Below are positions 33,813 through 42,572 of a DNA stretch of 64,000 nucleotides, piece by piece. This DNA comes from Azophilus sp965247035 (GTDB lineage: Bacteria > Pseudomonadota > Gammaproteobacteria > Pseudomonadales > Azotimanducaceae). A program made the translations under genes and the position numbers. Numbering within the stretch: the first letter of the stretch is position 1; each line of letters opens with the position of its first letter. Under the pieces are notes generated by a model. That model did no database searches, was not told the DNA's origin, and was given only the letters and a program-made list of their open reading frames with translations. The stretch spans positions 124,001-188,000 of the forward strand of contig CBDFGJ010000002.1 in the NCBI GenBank assembly GCA_965247035.1, read 5' to 3'.

Positions 33813-35066
33813 ATGTTGCGCTATCTGTTAAAACTCAGGCACCGCCGCAAGAAAATGCCAATAGATCAAATTTTGAGATTGATTCTAACGCCCCTGCTCC
33901 TAGCCGGGTGCGCCAATTCGCCTGATCCGGCGCAACTTGCCCGAGACCTCCTGATTGTCGATACCCATGTGGATGCTCCTTACCAGCTGCACAGAGAATG
34001 GCAGAACCTCTCCGTCGCCGCGCCAGACCGGGACTTCGACTATCCACGGGCCCGGCAGGGTGGCCTTGATGCGCCCTTTATGTCCATCTACATCCCGGTG
34101 GCGGTCGATGCCGCTGGCGGCGCCGTCGCCCTCGCCGACGAACTAATTGACCTGGTGTACAAAATTGCGCGCGAGGCACCGGACAAGTTCGCCCTCGCCA
34201 CCTGCGCCGATGACCTCAGCCGCATCAAGGCTTCCGGCCGAATCGCCTTGCCGCTAGGCATGGAGAACGGCGCGCCCATCGCCAGGCAACTAGACAACTT
34301 GCGTCGGTTTTACGAGCGCGGCATTCGTTACGTCACCCTCGCCCACTCGAAGGCGAATCATTTGTCGGATTCCTCTTACGATGACTTCAAGCGCTGGCAG
34401 GGGCTTTCCCCCTTTGGCGAGGAAGTGGTCGCCGAGATGAATCGGTTAGGCCTGATGATCGATGTCTCCCATCTGTCCGACCAGGCATTTGAGCAAGTGC
34501 TTGAACTCAGCCAAGTCCCCGTCATCGCCTCCCACTCCTCCCTGCGCCACTTCACGCCGGGTTTTGAGCGCAATCTAAGCGATGCGATGGTCACCGACCT
34601 CGGCCGCGCCGGCGGCGTGATCCTAATCAACTTCGGCAGCTTGTTTCTTACCGCCGAAGCCCTCGACTACCGCAGTCAGCGCAACAAGGCCGCTCTCGCC
34701 TTCGCCTTCAGCAACCATTTGCAGGAAGGAGATCCCGCACTCTCGCAATTCATGCAGCAATACCAAGCCGAGCACCCCTACCCCTACGCCACCTTGGACG
34801 ATGTGCTCGACCACTTTGATCGGGCAGCGGACTTGGCTGGAATCGACAGCTTGGGCATCGGCTCGGATTTCGACGGCGTAGGCGATTCCTTGCCGCAAGG
34901 GTTAAAGGATGTTTCCGCCTATCCCAATCTGGTGCGCGGATTGCTTGAGCGCGGCTACTCTAGGCAGGACATCGCGAAAGTGCTAGGCGGCAACCTCATG
35001 CGGGTGTGGCGGGAAGTGGAGGCGTTCGCCGCCGCCAAGGGCAATCCGCCTCAGTGCAGAGCTTAA
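33813..35066 (+). CDS. M19-family membrane dipeptidase lipoprotein
   Basis: Zinc dipeptidase of the renal-dipeptidase family, anchored in the envelope. A lipobox (LTPLLLAGCANS) gives a lipid-modified Cys. The metal and catalytic motifs are DTHVDAPYQL (HxD), GMENGAPIARQLDNLRRFYERGIRYVTLAHSKANHLSD, DVSHLSDQAFEQVL, PVIASHSSLRHF and GIGSDFDGVGDSLPQGL; all expected ligands (Asp, two His, Glu) are visible. ATG 33813 has an AGAGGAACAAGGG ribosome site; ATG 33855 is an alternative with a more standard signal-peptide length. It stands alone. A role in peptide or cell-wall fragment hydrolysis is inferred from the family. Confidence 0.9.
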   Translation: MLRYLLKLRHRRKKMPIDQILRLILTPLLLAGCANSPDPAQLARDLLIVDTHVDAPYQLHREWQNLSVAAPDRDFDYPRARQGGLDAPFMSIYIPVAVDAAGGAVALADELIDLVYKIAREAPDKFALATCADDLSRIKASGRIALPLGMENGAPIARQLDNLRRFYERGIRYVTLAHSKANHLSDSSYDDFKRWQGLSPFGEEVVAEMNRLGLMIDVSHLSDQAFEQVLELSQVPVIASHSSLRHFTPGFERNLSDAMVTDLGRAGGVILINFGSLFLTAEALDYRSQRNKAALAFAFSNHLQEGDPALSQFMQQYQAEHPYPYATLDDVLDHFDRAADLAGIDSLGIGSDFDGVGDSLPQGLKDVSAYPNLVRGLLERGYSRQDIAKVLGGNLMRVWREVEAFAAAKGNPPQCRA

Positions 35067-35668
35067 GCCCAGCCCTCAACCTAAGAAAACTACATCGCGG
35101 GCGACGACTGCACCGTCTCCATGGCCGCGGCAACGAAAGCCCAACCACCAACTTAGGAGACCCGCCGCCAAGGGCGGCTAATCGGAATTCCCCAAGTCAG
35201 CCAGATGCCACCACGCTTTTACTGCATTCTAGGTATTCAGCCCGATTAAAGACATGGACATCTTCACATCAATCCAGGTCGCTATGAAATGCAGTAGGCA
35301 CGGGTCGCGCGTCAACGCAAGTCTCACCGGCATCAACACCCACGCCGCCTAGGAAACCTCTGAAAAATCCGCAGGTTTTCGCAGCGCAACAAGACCAGTC
35401 TTTGCCGATGATGTGTCAATCGTTGAAAATGGAAGCTAAATGATTCTAGCCGCCATGCGATGGCCAATCCCTGGAATTTAGTCAGAGGCTCCCTGGGCTC
35501 GGCTTTCGGGGCGCTCAACCACGGCAAAAGCGCATCAGACAGCCGGACTACCAAGGGCAAGTTCAAAAAGCCCAAGTTGTCTTGCCTCAAGTGGTCCAGC
35601 GTTGGGCGCAAGTACAGGTAGCTGTGCGGCAACACTCTTGGCGGGCGGGGGCCGCTGGCGGCGACGCG
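35067..35668. other. Intergenic stretch with a MITE
   Basis: Contains the second family-C MITE (35353-35492) and a small inverted repeat (CCGCCGCCAAGGGCGGC at about 35163). The remainder shows no supported gene; a short plus-strand frame near 35540-35608 (TTKGKFKKPKLSCLKWSS) has no recognisable start. Confidence 0.5.
35353..35492. mobile_element. Family-C MITE, copy 2
   Basis: 140 bp; ends GAAACCTCTGAAAAATCC and, inverted, GGAGCCTCTGACTAAATT. Flanked by CTAG (35349-35352) and CTGG (35493-35496), a one-base decay of a YTAR target duplication. Interior aligns along its length with copies 1 and 3. Confidence 0.82.
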
Positions 35669-36562
35669 TCAAGTGGCGGGATCGTTGACGGCCCAAGCGT
35701 CAAAGCCTTTCTGGACCAAGATGAAGGCAGCCAGCGCCCGTTCCTCCGGCTGGCCGCCGATGATTCGATAGCGCTTGCTCGGGTCCATGCCTTTGATGGC
35801 CCCACGCAACTCAGCCACGGAATAAGAGGTGCTAAGGTCCAGATCGACGCCGGCGTCCACAGTGGCAACAAAGCGGACTACCCGATCTAGCAACAACGCC
35901 ATGAAACGATCCTTCGGCAAACGAAGGACCGACCCGGCTTCAAGGGCGGCGACCGTGGCATTGCGGCGACCGTTCACAATGAGGGCGTCTTCACCAAAAA
36001 AATCACCCGGGCTAAGTTGGGCCAGCACATCGCCGCCACGGCGCACCACTGCCCGGCCCGTCTTCAAGACGAAGAACTCAGCCGCCGGGTCACCTTCGGT
36101 GACCAAGTTCTCTCCGGCCGCAAAAGGGCTTGCCTTGAGTTCGCTGAAGAGCTTCTGCCAACCGCTGGCATCCAGCTGACGCATTAATGGCGAGCTGAGA
36201 AGGCGCTGCTCCCAAGGCTCAAGCCCATCCTCTTGCACATCCCCGCTTGGCTGGCCCAACAAAAGCGCGAGCGACCTGGTGTCCACATGCAGCAGGCGTA
36301 CGGCGGAGAGAGTGCGCACCGCCGCATGGCCCGGATAGAGCGGCTCTCGCGACGCCGGCGATCGATGGCTGATGGTCCTCGGCGGCGCCAACACACGCAC
36401 CCGCCCTTCCACCAGGTAGTAGCTGCCGGGGAGCCGTCGGCCTTCCCGCCAGAGCCAGCGTCCGGCTGGAACCTTGATGGCCAAGGCATGGTCGGCCACG
36501 TTGGCCAACTCGGCGCCACTCAAGCCGACGAAGGAATCAAAACGCTGTAGTAGGGTAAGCAC
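35669..36562 (-). CDS. Cyclic-nucleotide-binding-domain protein
   Basis: A 297-residue protein with two cNMP-binding beta-roll domains. The first (residues ~1-120) looks degenerate. The second (~135-230) has the phosphate-cassette pattern: FAAGENLVTEGDPAAEFFVLKTGRAVVRR and LSPGDFFGEDALIVNGRRNATVAALEAGSVLRLPKDRF. The C-terminus (STSYSVAELRGAIKGMDPSKRYRIIGGQPEERALAAFILVQKGFDAWAV) resembles a rhodanese-like fold but lacks an active-site Cys. No HTH is obvious, so it may be an allosteric or signalling protein. GTG 36562 is the start. It lies 61 bp after purD on the same strand, so possibly at the end of the purHD transcript. Confidence 0.78.
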   Translation of the reverse strand: MLTLLQRFDSFVGLSGAELANVADHALAIKVPAGRWLWREGRRLPGSYYLVEGRVRVLAPPRTISHRSPASREPLYPGHAAVRTLSAVRLLHVDTRSLALLLGQPSGDVQEDGLEPWEQRLLSSPLMRQLDASGWQKLFSELKASPFAAGENLVTEGDPAAEFFVLKTGRAVVRRGGDVLAQLSPGDFFGEDALIVNGRRNATVAALEAGSVLRLPKDRFMALLLDRVVRFVATVDAGVDLDLSTSYSVAELRGAIKGMDPSKRYRIIGGQPEERALAAFILVQKGFDAWAVNDPAT

Positions 36563-36623
36563 CCCTCAAGCTTCGGCCTTGCCGGCGTCAGCGGAAAGTG
36601 GCGAAAGCCTAAAGTGCTGTGGG

Positions 36624-37913
36624 TTAGCTGCCCTTTTCCCGCGCTACAGCTCGGTAACCTATGTCGGAGCGATAACGGACACCGCGCCAGCCAATTCGCG
36701 CAACGGCGCCATAGGCTTCCTCTTGCGCGGCTGTCGCCGATTCGCCTAGCCCCACCACGCAAAGCACCCGGCCGCCATTGGTTAGAACCGCATCCCGATC
36801 AAGCTTGGTCCCGGCGTGAAAAACCTTGCAAGGGCCGCGGCTGGCGGCATTCAGGCCGCTGATGACCTCTCCCTTCGCGTACGGCCCAGGATATCCCTCC
36901 GCCGCCATGACCACGCCTAGCGCTGATCGGGGGTCCCAAGCCAAGGTCGTTCCGCTAAAGCCATCCTCCAAGGCCGCCTTGCAGACTGCGGCCAAGTCCG
37001 ATTGCAGGCGTATCAAAACCGGCTGCGCCTCCGGGTCACCCATGCGGCAGTTGAATTCGATCACCTTGGCCTCGCCGCTGGGACTGAGCATCAAGCCCAC
37101 GTACAGGAAGCCCAAATACGGCGCCCCCTCCTCGGCCATCCCGGCAAGCGTGGGCCGAACAATTCGCTCCATAATCCGTTCATGGGCTTCAGCGGTGACC
37201 ACCGCTGCGGGCGAATAGGCGCCCATGCCGCCCGTGTTCGGCCCCAAGTCTCCATCAAAAGCAGCCTTGTGGTCTTGGGAAGCGGCTAAGGGCAGTGCTT
37301 GGCGACCATCGCACAGGGCAATGAAGCTCGCTTCCTCCCCCTGCAGAAATTCCTCAACCACCACCCGCCGCCCGGCATCGCCAAAAGCATTGCCGGACAA
37401 CATTGCCGCAAGCGCCGCCTGCGCCTGCGCCAAGCTGCGGGCGACGACCACACCTTTGCCAGCCGCCAATCCGTCCGCCTTGATCACGATGGGAACGCCT
37501 TGCGCCTGCACATAGTTCTTGGCGGCGTCCAATTCAGAGAAGGTTGCCGATGCTGCTGTGGGAATGCGGTGGCGCTTCAGAAAGTCCTTGGCGAATGCCT
37601 TGGACCCTTCCAAGCGGGCGGCGGCGCGGGAAGGCCCGAAGCAAGGCAGCCCCCGCTCATTGAAGTAGTCCGCAAACCCCTCAACCAAGGGGGCTTCCGG
37701 GCCGACAATCGTCAGATCAATGCCCTCCCGTTGCGCGAATTCGGCCAAGCCAGCGAAATCGTCCACGGCGATGGACACGTTGTACAGGTTTGGTTCAAGA
37801 GCCGTGCCAGCGTTGCCGGGCGCCACGTACACGCGGGTTGTTGACGCGCCAAGGCTGACCCTCCAAGCCAAGGCATGCTCGCGCCCGCCACCGCCAGTAA
37901 CGAGAACTTTCAT
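36624..37913 (-). CDS. purD: Phosphoribosylamine-glycine ligase (GARS)
   Basis: ATP-grasp enzyme joining glycine to phosphoribosylamine, the second step of purine synthesis. The 429-residue protein begins MKVLVTGGGGREHALAWRV and shows the family motifs GPEAPLVEGFADYF, GPSRAAARLEGSKAFAKDFL, VIKADGLAAGKGVVVA, TGGMGAYSP and FNCRMGDPEAQPVL (Mg-binding). It starts 27 bp after the purH stop on the same strand, forming purHD, a widely conserved pair. Confidence 0.98.
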   Translation of the reverse strand: MKVLVTGGGGREHALAWRVSLGASTTRVYVAPGNAGTALEPNLYNVSIAVDDFAGLAEFAQREGIDLTIVGPEAPLVEGFADYFNERGLPCFGPSRAAARLEGSKAFAKDFLKRHRIPTAASATFSELDAAKNYVQAQGVPIVIKADGLAAGKGVVVARSLAQAQAALAAMLSGNAFGDAGRRVVVEEFLQGEEASFIALCDGRQALPLAASQDHKAAFDGDLGPNTGGMGAYSPAAVVTAEAHERIMERIVRPTLAGMAEEGAPYLGFLYVGLMLSPSGEAKVIEFNCRMGDPEAQPVLIRLQSDLAAVCKAALEDGFSGTTLAWDPRSALGVVMAAEGYPGPYAKGEVISGLNAASRGPCKVFHAGTKLDRDAVLTNGGRVLCVVGLGESATAAQEEAYGAVARIGWRGVRYRSDIGYRAVAREKGS

Positions 37914-37940
37914 CGACTAACCCTCATCAAGGACGGCCCG

Positions 37941-39494
37941 TTAGTGTCGGAAGTGCCGAACGCCAGTACACAGCATCGCCATGCCATGCTCGTTGGCCGC
38001 TTCGATGATCTCAGCATCGCGCGCGGAGCCGCCGGGTTGAATCACTGCCCGCACGCCAGCAACGGCGGCGGCGTCAATGCCATCCCGGAAGGGGAAAAAC
38101 GCATCCGACGCCATCACCGAACCAGCCAAAGCCAAGCCATCATCGGCCGCTTTCAGAGCCGCGATGCGGGCGCTGACCACGCGGCTCATTTGGCCGGCGC
38201 CAACGCCCAAGGTGCGTTCGTCCTTGGCGTAAACGATCGCGTTTGACTTGACGAACCAAGCCACCCTCCAAGCAAACAGAAGATCGCGCATCTCTTCATC
38301 CGTGGGCGCACGAGTCGTGACTGGCTTCAGTGCCTGCTCATCGTATGCCTGCTCATCCGCCGTCTGCGCCAGCAGCCCACCGCCCACGGACTTGAATTCA
38401 AGCCCCCGGCCAACTTCTGCAAAGGCACCGCAACTAAGCAAACGCAGGTTGCGCTTGGGCTGCGCCACCGCCACCGCCGACGAAGCCACCTCTGGGGCTA
38501 TGATCGCTTCAACAAACTGCCGCTGCAAAATAAGCTCAAGGGTCGATCCGTCGAGTTGCCGGTTGCAGGCGATCACACCACCAAAAGCGGAGGTGGGGTC
38601 AGTGGCCAAGGCGCGTTCATAGGCTTGCCGCAAGTCAACGCCCAAGGCCACGCCACAGGGATTGGCGTGCTTGACGATGACGCAGGCCGGGGCGGCGAAG
38701 CCTTTGACGCACTCAAGCGCCGCATCAGCGTCCGCTATGTTGTTGTAGGAAAGCGGCTTGCCGTGCAGTTGCACTGCGGCGGCGACGGTGCCCGAGGGGG
38801 CATCGCCCCGGCCGTAGAACGCAGCGGCTTGGTGGGGGTTTTCGCCGTAGCGCAGATCCCGCAGCTTGCGGTGGCCGAGGGAGAGGTTCTCCGGCAAAGG
38901 TTCATCCCGCCCAAAGATGGAATCATCCCGCCCGAAATAGGCCGCAATGGCGCTGTCATAGGCGGCCGTGTGGCGCAACGCCTTGGCCGCCAAACGGCGC
39001 CGCATGGCCGCATCGACCGCACCTTCAACAAGCGCCCGGGTGACTGGTTCATAGTCCTTCGGATCCACCACCACCAACACGTCTTGATGGTTTTTGGCGG
39101 CGGCCCGAATCAGGGCGGGGCCGCCGATATCAATGTTCTCAATGGCCAGCGCATCGGTCACACCCGGCTGAGCAACCGTCTTAACGAAGGGATAGAGATT
39201 GACGACGACCAGATCGATGGGTGGGATGCCATGCTCGGCCATCACCGCCCCGTCAATGGCCCGGCGACCGAGGATGCCGCCGTGAATTTTCGGGTGCAGC
39301 GTCTTGACCCGCCCGTCCATGATCTCCGGAAATCCGGTATGGCTGGCCACTTCAATGACCGGCAGCCCAGCTTCGATGATGACTCGGCTAGTACCGCCGG
39401 TGGACAGCAACTCAATGCCTTGCTCATGCAAGGTGCGGGCCAACTCGACCAACCCGGTCTTGTCGGCAACGCTCAATAACGCTCTTTCCAGCAC
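37941..39494 (-). CDS. purH: Bifunctional AICAR transformylase / IMP cyclohydrolase
   Basis: Catalyses the last two steps to IMP. The N-terminal MGS-like cyclohydrolase domain begins RALLSVADKTGLVELARTL, with ELLSTGGTSRVI and MDGRVKTLHPKIHGGILGRR. The C-terminal transformylase has LRYGENPHQAAAFYG, CVIVKHANPCGVALG, LLFAWRVAWFVKSNAIVY and SDAFFPFRDGIDAAA. About 517 residues is typical. GTG 39494 is preferred over GTG 39500 because the AGAAGGGA ribosome site then has a proper spacing. Upstream, in most gammaproteobacteria, come prmA-dusB-fis; here prmA is 770 bp away and dusB/fis are missing. Confidence 0.97.
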   Translation of the reverse strand: MLERALLSVADKTGLVELARTLHEQGIELLSTGGTSRVIIEAGLPVIEVASHTGFPEIMDGRVKTLHPKIHGGILGRRAIDGAVMAEHGIPPIDLVVVNLYPFVKTVAQPGVTDALAIENIDIGGPALIRAAAKNHQDVLVVVDPKDYEPVTRALVEGAVDAAMRRRLAAKALRHTAAYDSAIAAYFGRDDSIFGRDEPLPENLSLGHRKLRDLRYGENPHQAAAFYGRGDAPSGTVAAAVQLHGKPLSYNNIADADAALECVKGFAAPACVIVKHANPCGVALGVDLRQAYERALATDPTSAFGGVIACNRQLDGSTLELILQRQFVEAIIAPEVASSAVAVAQPKRNLRLLSCGAFAEVGRGLEFKSVGGGLLAQTADEQAYDEQALKPVTTRAPTDEEMRDLLFAWRVAWFVKSNAIVYAKDERTLGVGAGQMSRVVSARIAALKAADDGLALAGSVMASDAFFPFRDGIDAAAVAGVRAVIQPGGSARDAEIIEAANEHGMAMLCTGVRHFRH

Positions 39495-39506
39495 CCGCAC
39501 TCCCTT

Positions 39507-40124
39507 CTACGCCCCAAGTAAAGTGCGGTTGCGGTTGCCTTCGCGGCTTTCACCTAGACATCCGAAAGACGAACTAGGCACTGTCTTTGCCCCCTTCGCT
39601 AGACGGATTAAAGCGCCTGGGGCGACGTGCGGCACGGCGGATAAAATGACGCTCTCCACTAGGAAGCATGTATCGGGCGTGTACTGGCCGGCTCGGATAT
39701 GGTGCGATATCGAGCGTATTTCGGTCGAGTTGCTGAACGATATTTCAACGCCCCCTTCTCCAGCGCCCTCCACCAGAGAGCCTGCCACGCTGCGCCGTCC
39801 GGGGTGTCCGTTCTCTCCCACGGCGCTGGACTAGTTCGGCGTAGTCTCCCGAGCGTTGAATAGTGCATCCACCACCTAGGCACCGTATCCGAACTCGTTG
39901 CCAAGCGTATGCGGCGCGGCGATCTGACTCGGGGTCAGCGTCTGCAACCAAACGGCCATGTCATCCAGATGGGCGGCAACGGCTCGACCTCCCCTCCTCC
40001 AAGCACAGACCAGAGCGCTTGCGGGAACGGTCGAAAGCGCAGTGCCGAAACAGAAATGGTGCCACATCCTCTCCGTCGATGTACAGGGCTTCCTATAGTT
40101 AGCGCTGCTCGCAAGCGACGCCAC
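39507..40124 (-). pseudogene. Possible degenerate reading frame with two in-frame TAG codons
   Basis: One minus-strand frame runs from 40124 to 39507 interrupted only by TAG codons after LGNEFGYGA and after VVDALFNARETTPN. The segment HLDDMAVWLQTLTPSQIAA looks protein-like, but I recognise no family. The gap replaces the usual dusB-fis genes, yet nothing here resembles either. A decayed gene is the simplest reading; a chance open frame in GC-rich DNA is the alternative. The remaining bases up to 40269 show nothing. Confidence 0.3.
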
Positions 40125-40269
40125 GGGTCGGGCACTGTTCCCTCAAGTGCACGGCGAGCGCCGTCGCTCAAACGCCGCTCGGGCTAACTGCCAGATACAA
40201 GACAGCTTGAATGGCCCGACCGTTTGAGCAGGCAGGAAGCGGGTTGGCTGCACCCTTCGGCAGCTGTTC

Positions 40270-41220
40270 TCACACCCCAAGCACCGGCTTCATCAAGCCC
40301 ACCAGACGAGTCCAGCCTTGCTCTACAACCGGCTCCGCGAACTGAACATCCGAATAGGCCGCCGCCACCCTGACGGCATCCCGCTCCGATAGACCCGAAA
40401 GCACCAAACGCCCGTTTGGGCGCAGACAGCCGCAGAGCCGCGGCGCCAATTCAATCAGAGGATTGGCCAGAATGTTGGCGATGACGACATCAAAGCTGGG
40501 CGTCGCCGCGAAGCTCCCCGGCGACAGTACCGCCTCGAGGGCAACCTGATTGAATCGCGCATTGTCCTGTGCTGCCGTTATGGCCTGCGGCTCGCTGTCA
40601 ACCGCCACAACCCGCTTGGCACCGAGCAGAGCCGCGGCTATGCCGAGAACGCCTGAGCCACAGCCATAGTCGAGCACTGCGGCGTCAGTCAGATCGGCCG
40701 TGGCCAACCACCTCAGACACAGGGCGGTGGTGGGATGTTGGCCGGTGCCAAACGCAAGCCCCGGGTCCAAGCGCACCACCGCGCTGGGACAGTTGCCCGG
40801 TGTCGATGCATGCCGCGGCGCCACCATCAGGCGGTCGCCAAACCGCCGCACGAAACCGTGCCCGTCTTGGCCACTTGACCAATCCTCCTGGCTCATCCAA
40901 CCAATCTCAATGTGCTCGCCAACATTCAGCACCCGCGCCAACGCAACCACATCCTCCGTCGGACGAAACAGCCCGCTAACGGCAACCATAGGCCACAGGG
41001 GAGTACCGCCTACAGGCGGCTCAAGCACTTGGGTGCCAGCCGCAGACCCAACTGGGTCAAGACAGACGGATTGCGCCCCAAGATCGAACATGCGCTCGCT
41101 TAAACCCTCGGCAACCGCCGCCGCCGTATGCACGCGAATCCGCAGGTAGGAGCTGGCCGAAGGCTCAGCTTTCACGGTCACCACCAACCTTGGTTTCTTC
41201 GTTTCACCGCGACTATCCAT
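40270..41220 (-). CDS. prmA: Ribosomal protein L11 methyltransferase
   Basis: SAM-dependent enzyme that trimethylates L11. The 316-residue protein has a divergent N-terminal substrate domain followed by the conserved methyltransferase core: RLDPGLAFGTGQHPTTALCL, VLDYGCGSGVLGIAAALLGAKRVVAVD (motif I with the SAM Gly-rich loop) and VVIANILANPLIELAPRL (the NILANPL signature of PrmA). An N-terminal extension (MDSRGETKKPRLVVTVKAEPS) precedes the usual start at YLRIRV, so the true start might be internal. It is normally preceded by accC; here a 905-bp repeat tract takes that place. Confidence 0.93.
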   Translation of the reverse strand: MDSRGETKKPRLVVTVKAEPSASSYLRIRVHTAAAVAEGLSERMFDLGAQSVCLDPVGSAAGTQVLEPPVGGTPLWPMVAVSGLFRPTEDVVALARVLNVGEHIEIGWMSQEDWSSGQDGHGFVRRFGDRLMVAPRHASTPGNCPSAVVRLDPGLAFGTGQHPTTALCLRWLATADLTDAAVLDYGCGSGVLGIAAALLGAKRVVAVDSEPQAITAAQDNARFNQVALEAVLSPGSFAATPSFDVVIANILANPLIELAPRLCGCLRPNGRLVLSGLSERDAVRVAAAYSDVQFAEPVVEQGWTRLVGLMKPVLGV

Positions 41221-41619
41221 GTGGCCGATAGGTTATTCCGCTTTTTCCCGATTCGGTCGCCTTCCGGAGTTCTCGCCCTCCGACCGCCCCCTCGCCAGTT
41301 TGAGCCAACCCACTGTCGTGCAAGCCATAAAGAGACCGGTGCGAATTGGGTTGAATTTGCTTATTCCGGCCTGTTTTCCAAGGTTTTGGCGAGGAGTTTG
41401 TGTTTCGAGCGGGCTGCCGGCCTATCGTGGCCCCGAAACCTGTGGTTGCGGACGAATTCGGACGGCCCCCGCCCTTAGGCGGCCATCAACTCGATCCGAT
41501 TGGCCGCTTGCAGCAGCTTCAAGGTCGTCGCCTTGAAGGTCAGTCGGGATTTCGCAACAGTCTTACAAAACGAGTTTCGGGAGGTCCCATGCAAGCGGCT
41601 GGGTCCAAAGTAGAGCCGG
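41221..41619. other. Intergenic stretch where accC would be expected, upstream part
   Basis: No biotin carboxylase sequence in any frame. Bases 41385-41567 are a family-E repeat; 41221-41384 show nothing recognisable. Confidence 0.55.
41385..41567 (-). repeat. Family-E repeat, copy 1
   Basis: About 175-180 bp matching 55605-55780 in the same orientation. The best-conserved part encodes, on the minus strand in both copies, an identical peptide KTVAKSRLTFKATTLKLLQA followed by ANRIELMAA. That identity suggests a coding origin such as a transposase or phage tail end, but the family is unidentified. A hairpin CCGCCC/GGGCGG lies inside. Confidence 0.7.
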
Positions 41620-42120
41620 CTTGCGGGGCTGACCTGCCGGCACGTTAAGCTCGCGCTTGCGTCCATCCCCCGGCACGACAACGGGGCCGTGCGCCGGGTG
41701 GCCGAGTCTGCAACTGAAAAGAGTGTGCTTGCGGGGCTGACCTGCCGGCACGTTAAGCTCGCGCTTGCGTCCATCCCCCGGCACGACAACGGGGCCGTGC
41801 GCCGGGTGGCCGAGTCTGCAACTGAAAAGAGTGTGCTTGCGGGGCTGACCTGCCGGCGCGTTAAGCTCGCGCTTGCGTCCATCCCCCGGCACAGCAACGG
41901 GACCGTGCGCCGGGTGGCCGAGTCTGCAACTGAAAAGAGTGTGCTTGCGGGGCTGACCTGCCGGCACGTTAAGCTCGCGCTTGCGTCCATCCCCCGGCAC
42001 GACAACGGGGCCGTGCGCCGACAGGTCTGCGCCGTAAGCACACTCGCAACCCGGACCCGCTCAGGCCCTCTCGGCACCCCGTCAAGATCAGGTCCGCTCC
42101 ATTTAAGGCGGGTCCATGAA
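41620..42120 (-). repeat. Family-D tandem array, 108-bp period, about 3.8 copies
   Basis: GCGGGGCTGACCTGCCGGC recurs at 41623, 41731, 41839 and 41947, exactly 108 bp apart, with very few differences between units. It ends in a tail (about 42035-42117) shared with 9.4 kb and, inverted, 47.7 kb. Because 108 is a multiple of three and the unit lacks stops, several frames are open over 140-200 codons on both strands; these are not believed to be genes. The array occupies the expected accC position. Confidence 0.93.
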
Positions 42121-42125
42121 AGGGC

Positions 42126-42539
42126 TTAAGCAATGCGGAAAAGGGGTTGGCCGGCGGCTACGGGCTCGCCGTCCTGCACGAGGATTTCAACTACTCGGCC
42201 TGAGCTTTGCGCCGGAATTTCGTTCATCATCTTCATGCTTTCAATGATGCAAAGGATGTCGCCAACGCCAACCTCGGCACCCACTTGCACAAAGGCAGCA
42301 GCACCTGGCGACGGGGCCGCGTAAAGGGTGCCCGCCATGGGCGCTTGCACGGTGACGCGTACCATCGCGGTCGTTGGCGGCACCGGCTCAGGCTCGGCCT
42401 CCCGCCCCACTTCAGGCACCATGGCTCCCACGCCCGGACGCACAATGCGAACGGCCTCATCGCCGCTTTTGACCTCCAGCTCGGTAATGCCGGATTCCTC
42501 CACCAGCTCTATCAGCTTCTTAATCTTGCGCAGATCCAT
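42126..42539 (-). CDS. accB: Biotin carboxyl carrier protein of acetyl-CoA carboxylase
   Basis: Carries biotin between the carboxylase and carboxyltransferase halves of ACC in fatty-acid synthesis. The 137-residue protein starts MDLRKIKKLIELVEESGITELEVKSG, the standard AccB N-terminus. A Pro/Glu linker follows, then a biotinyl domain with the modified lysine in ESMKMMNEI and the protruding thumb (TLYAAPSPGAAAFV). The linker is short relative to E. coli. It follows aroQ by 33 bp on the same strand. The almost invariable downstream partner accC is missing: the repeat array begins six bases after the stop. Confidence 0.96.
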   Translation of the reverse strand: MDLRKIKKLIELVEESGITELEVKSGDEAVRIVRPGVGAMVPEVGREAEPEPVPPTTAMVRVTVQAPMAGTLYAAPSPGAAAFVQVGAEVGVGDILCIIESMKMMNEIPAQSSGRVVEILVQDGEPVAAGQPLFRIA

Positions 42540-42572
42540 ATTCGCGCCTTGACCGTTTAGGGTTTAGCCTCG

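Noticed and set aside
35540..35608. Short basic plus-strand frame (TTKGKFKKPKLSCLKWSS)
   Set aside because: No start codon or family match.
41475..42129. Long open frames of 145-200 codons on both strands over the 108-bp array
   Set aside because: They arise from a stop-free unit with a period divisible by three, lack ribosome sites, and exist on both strands at once.
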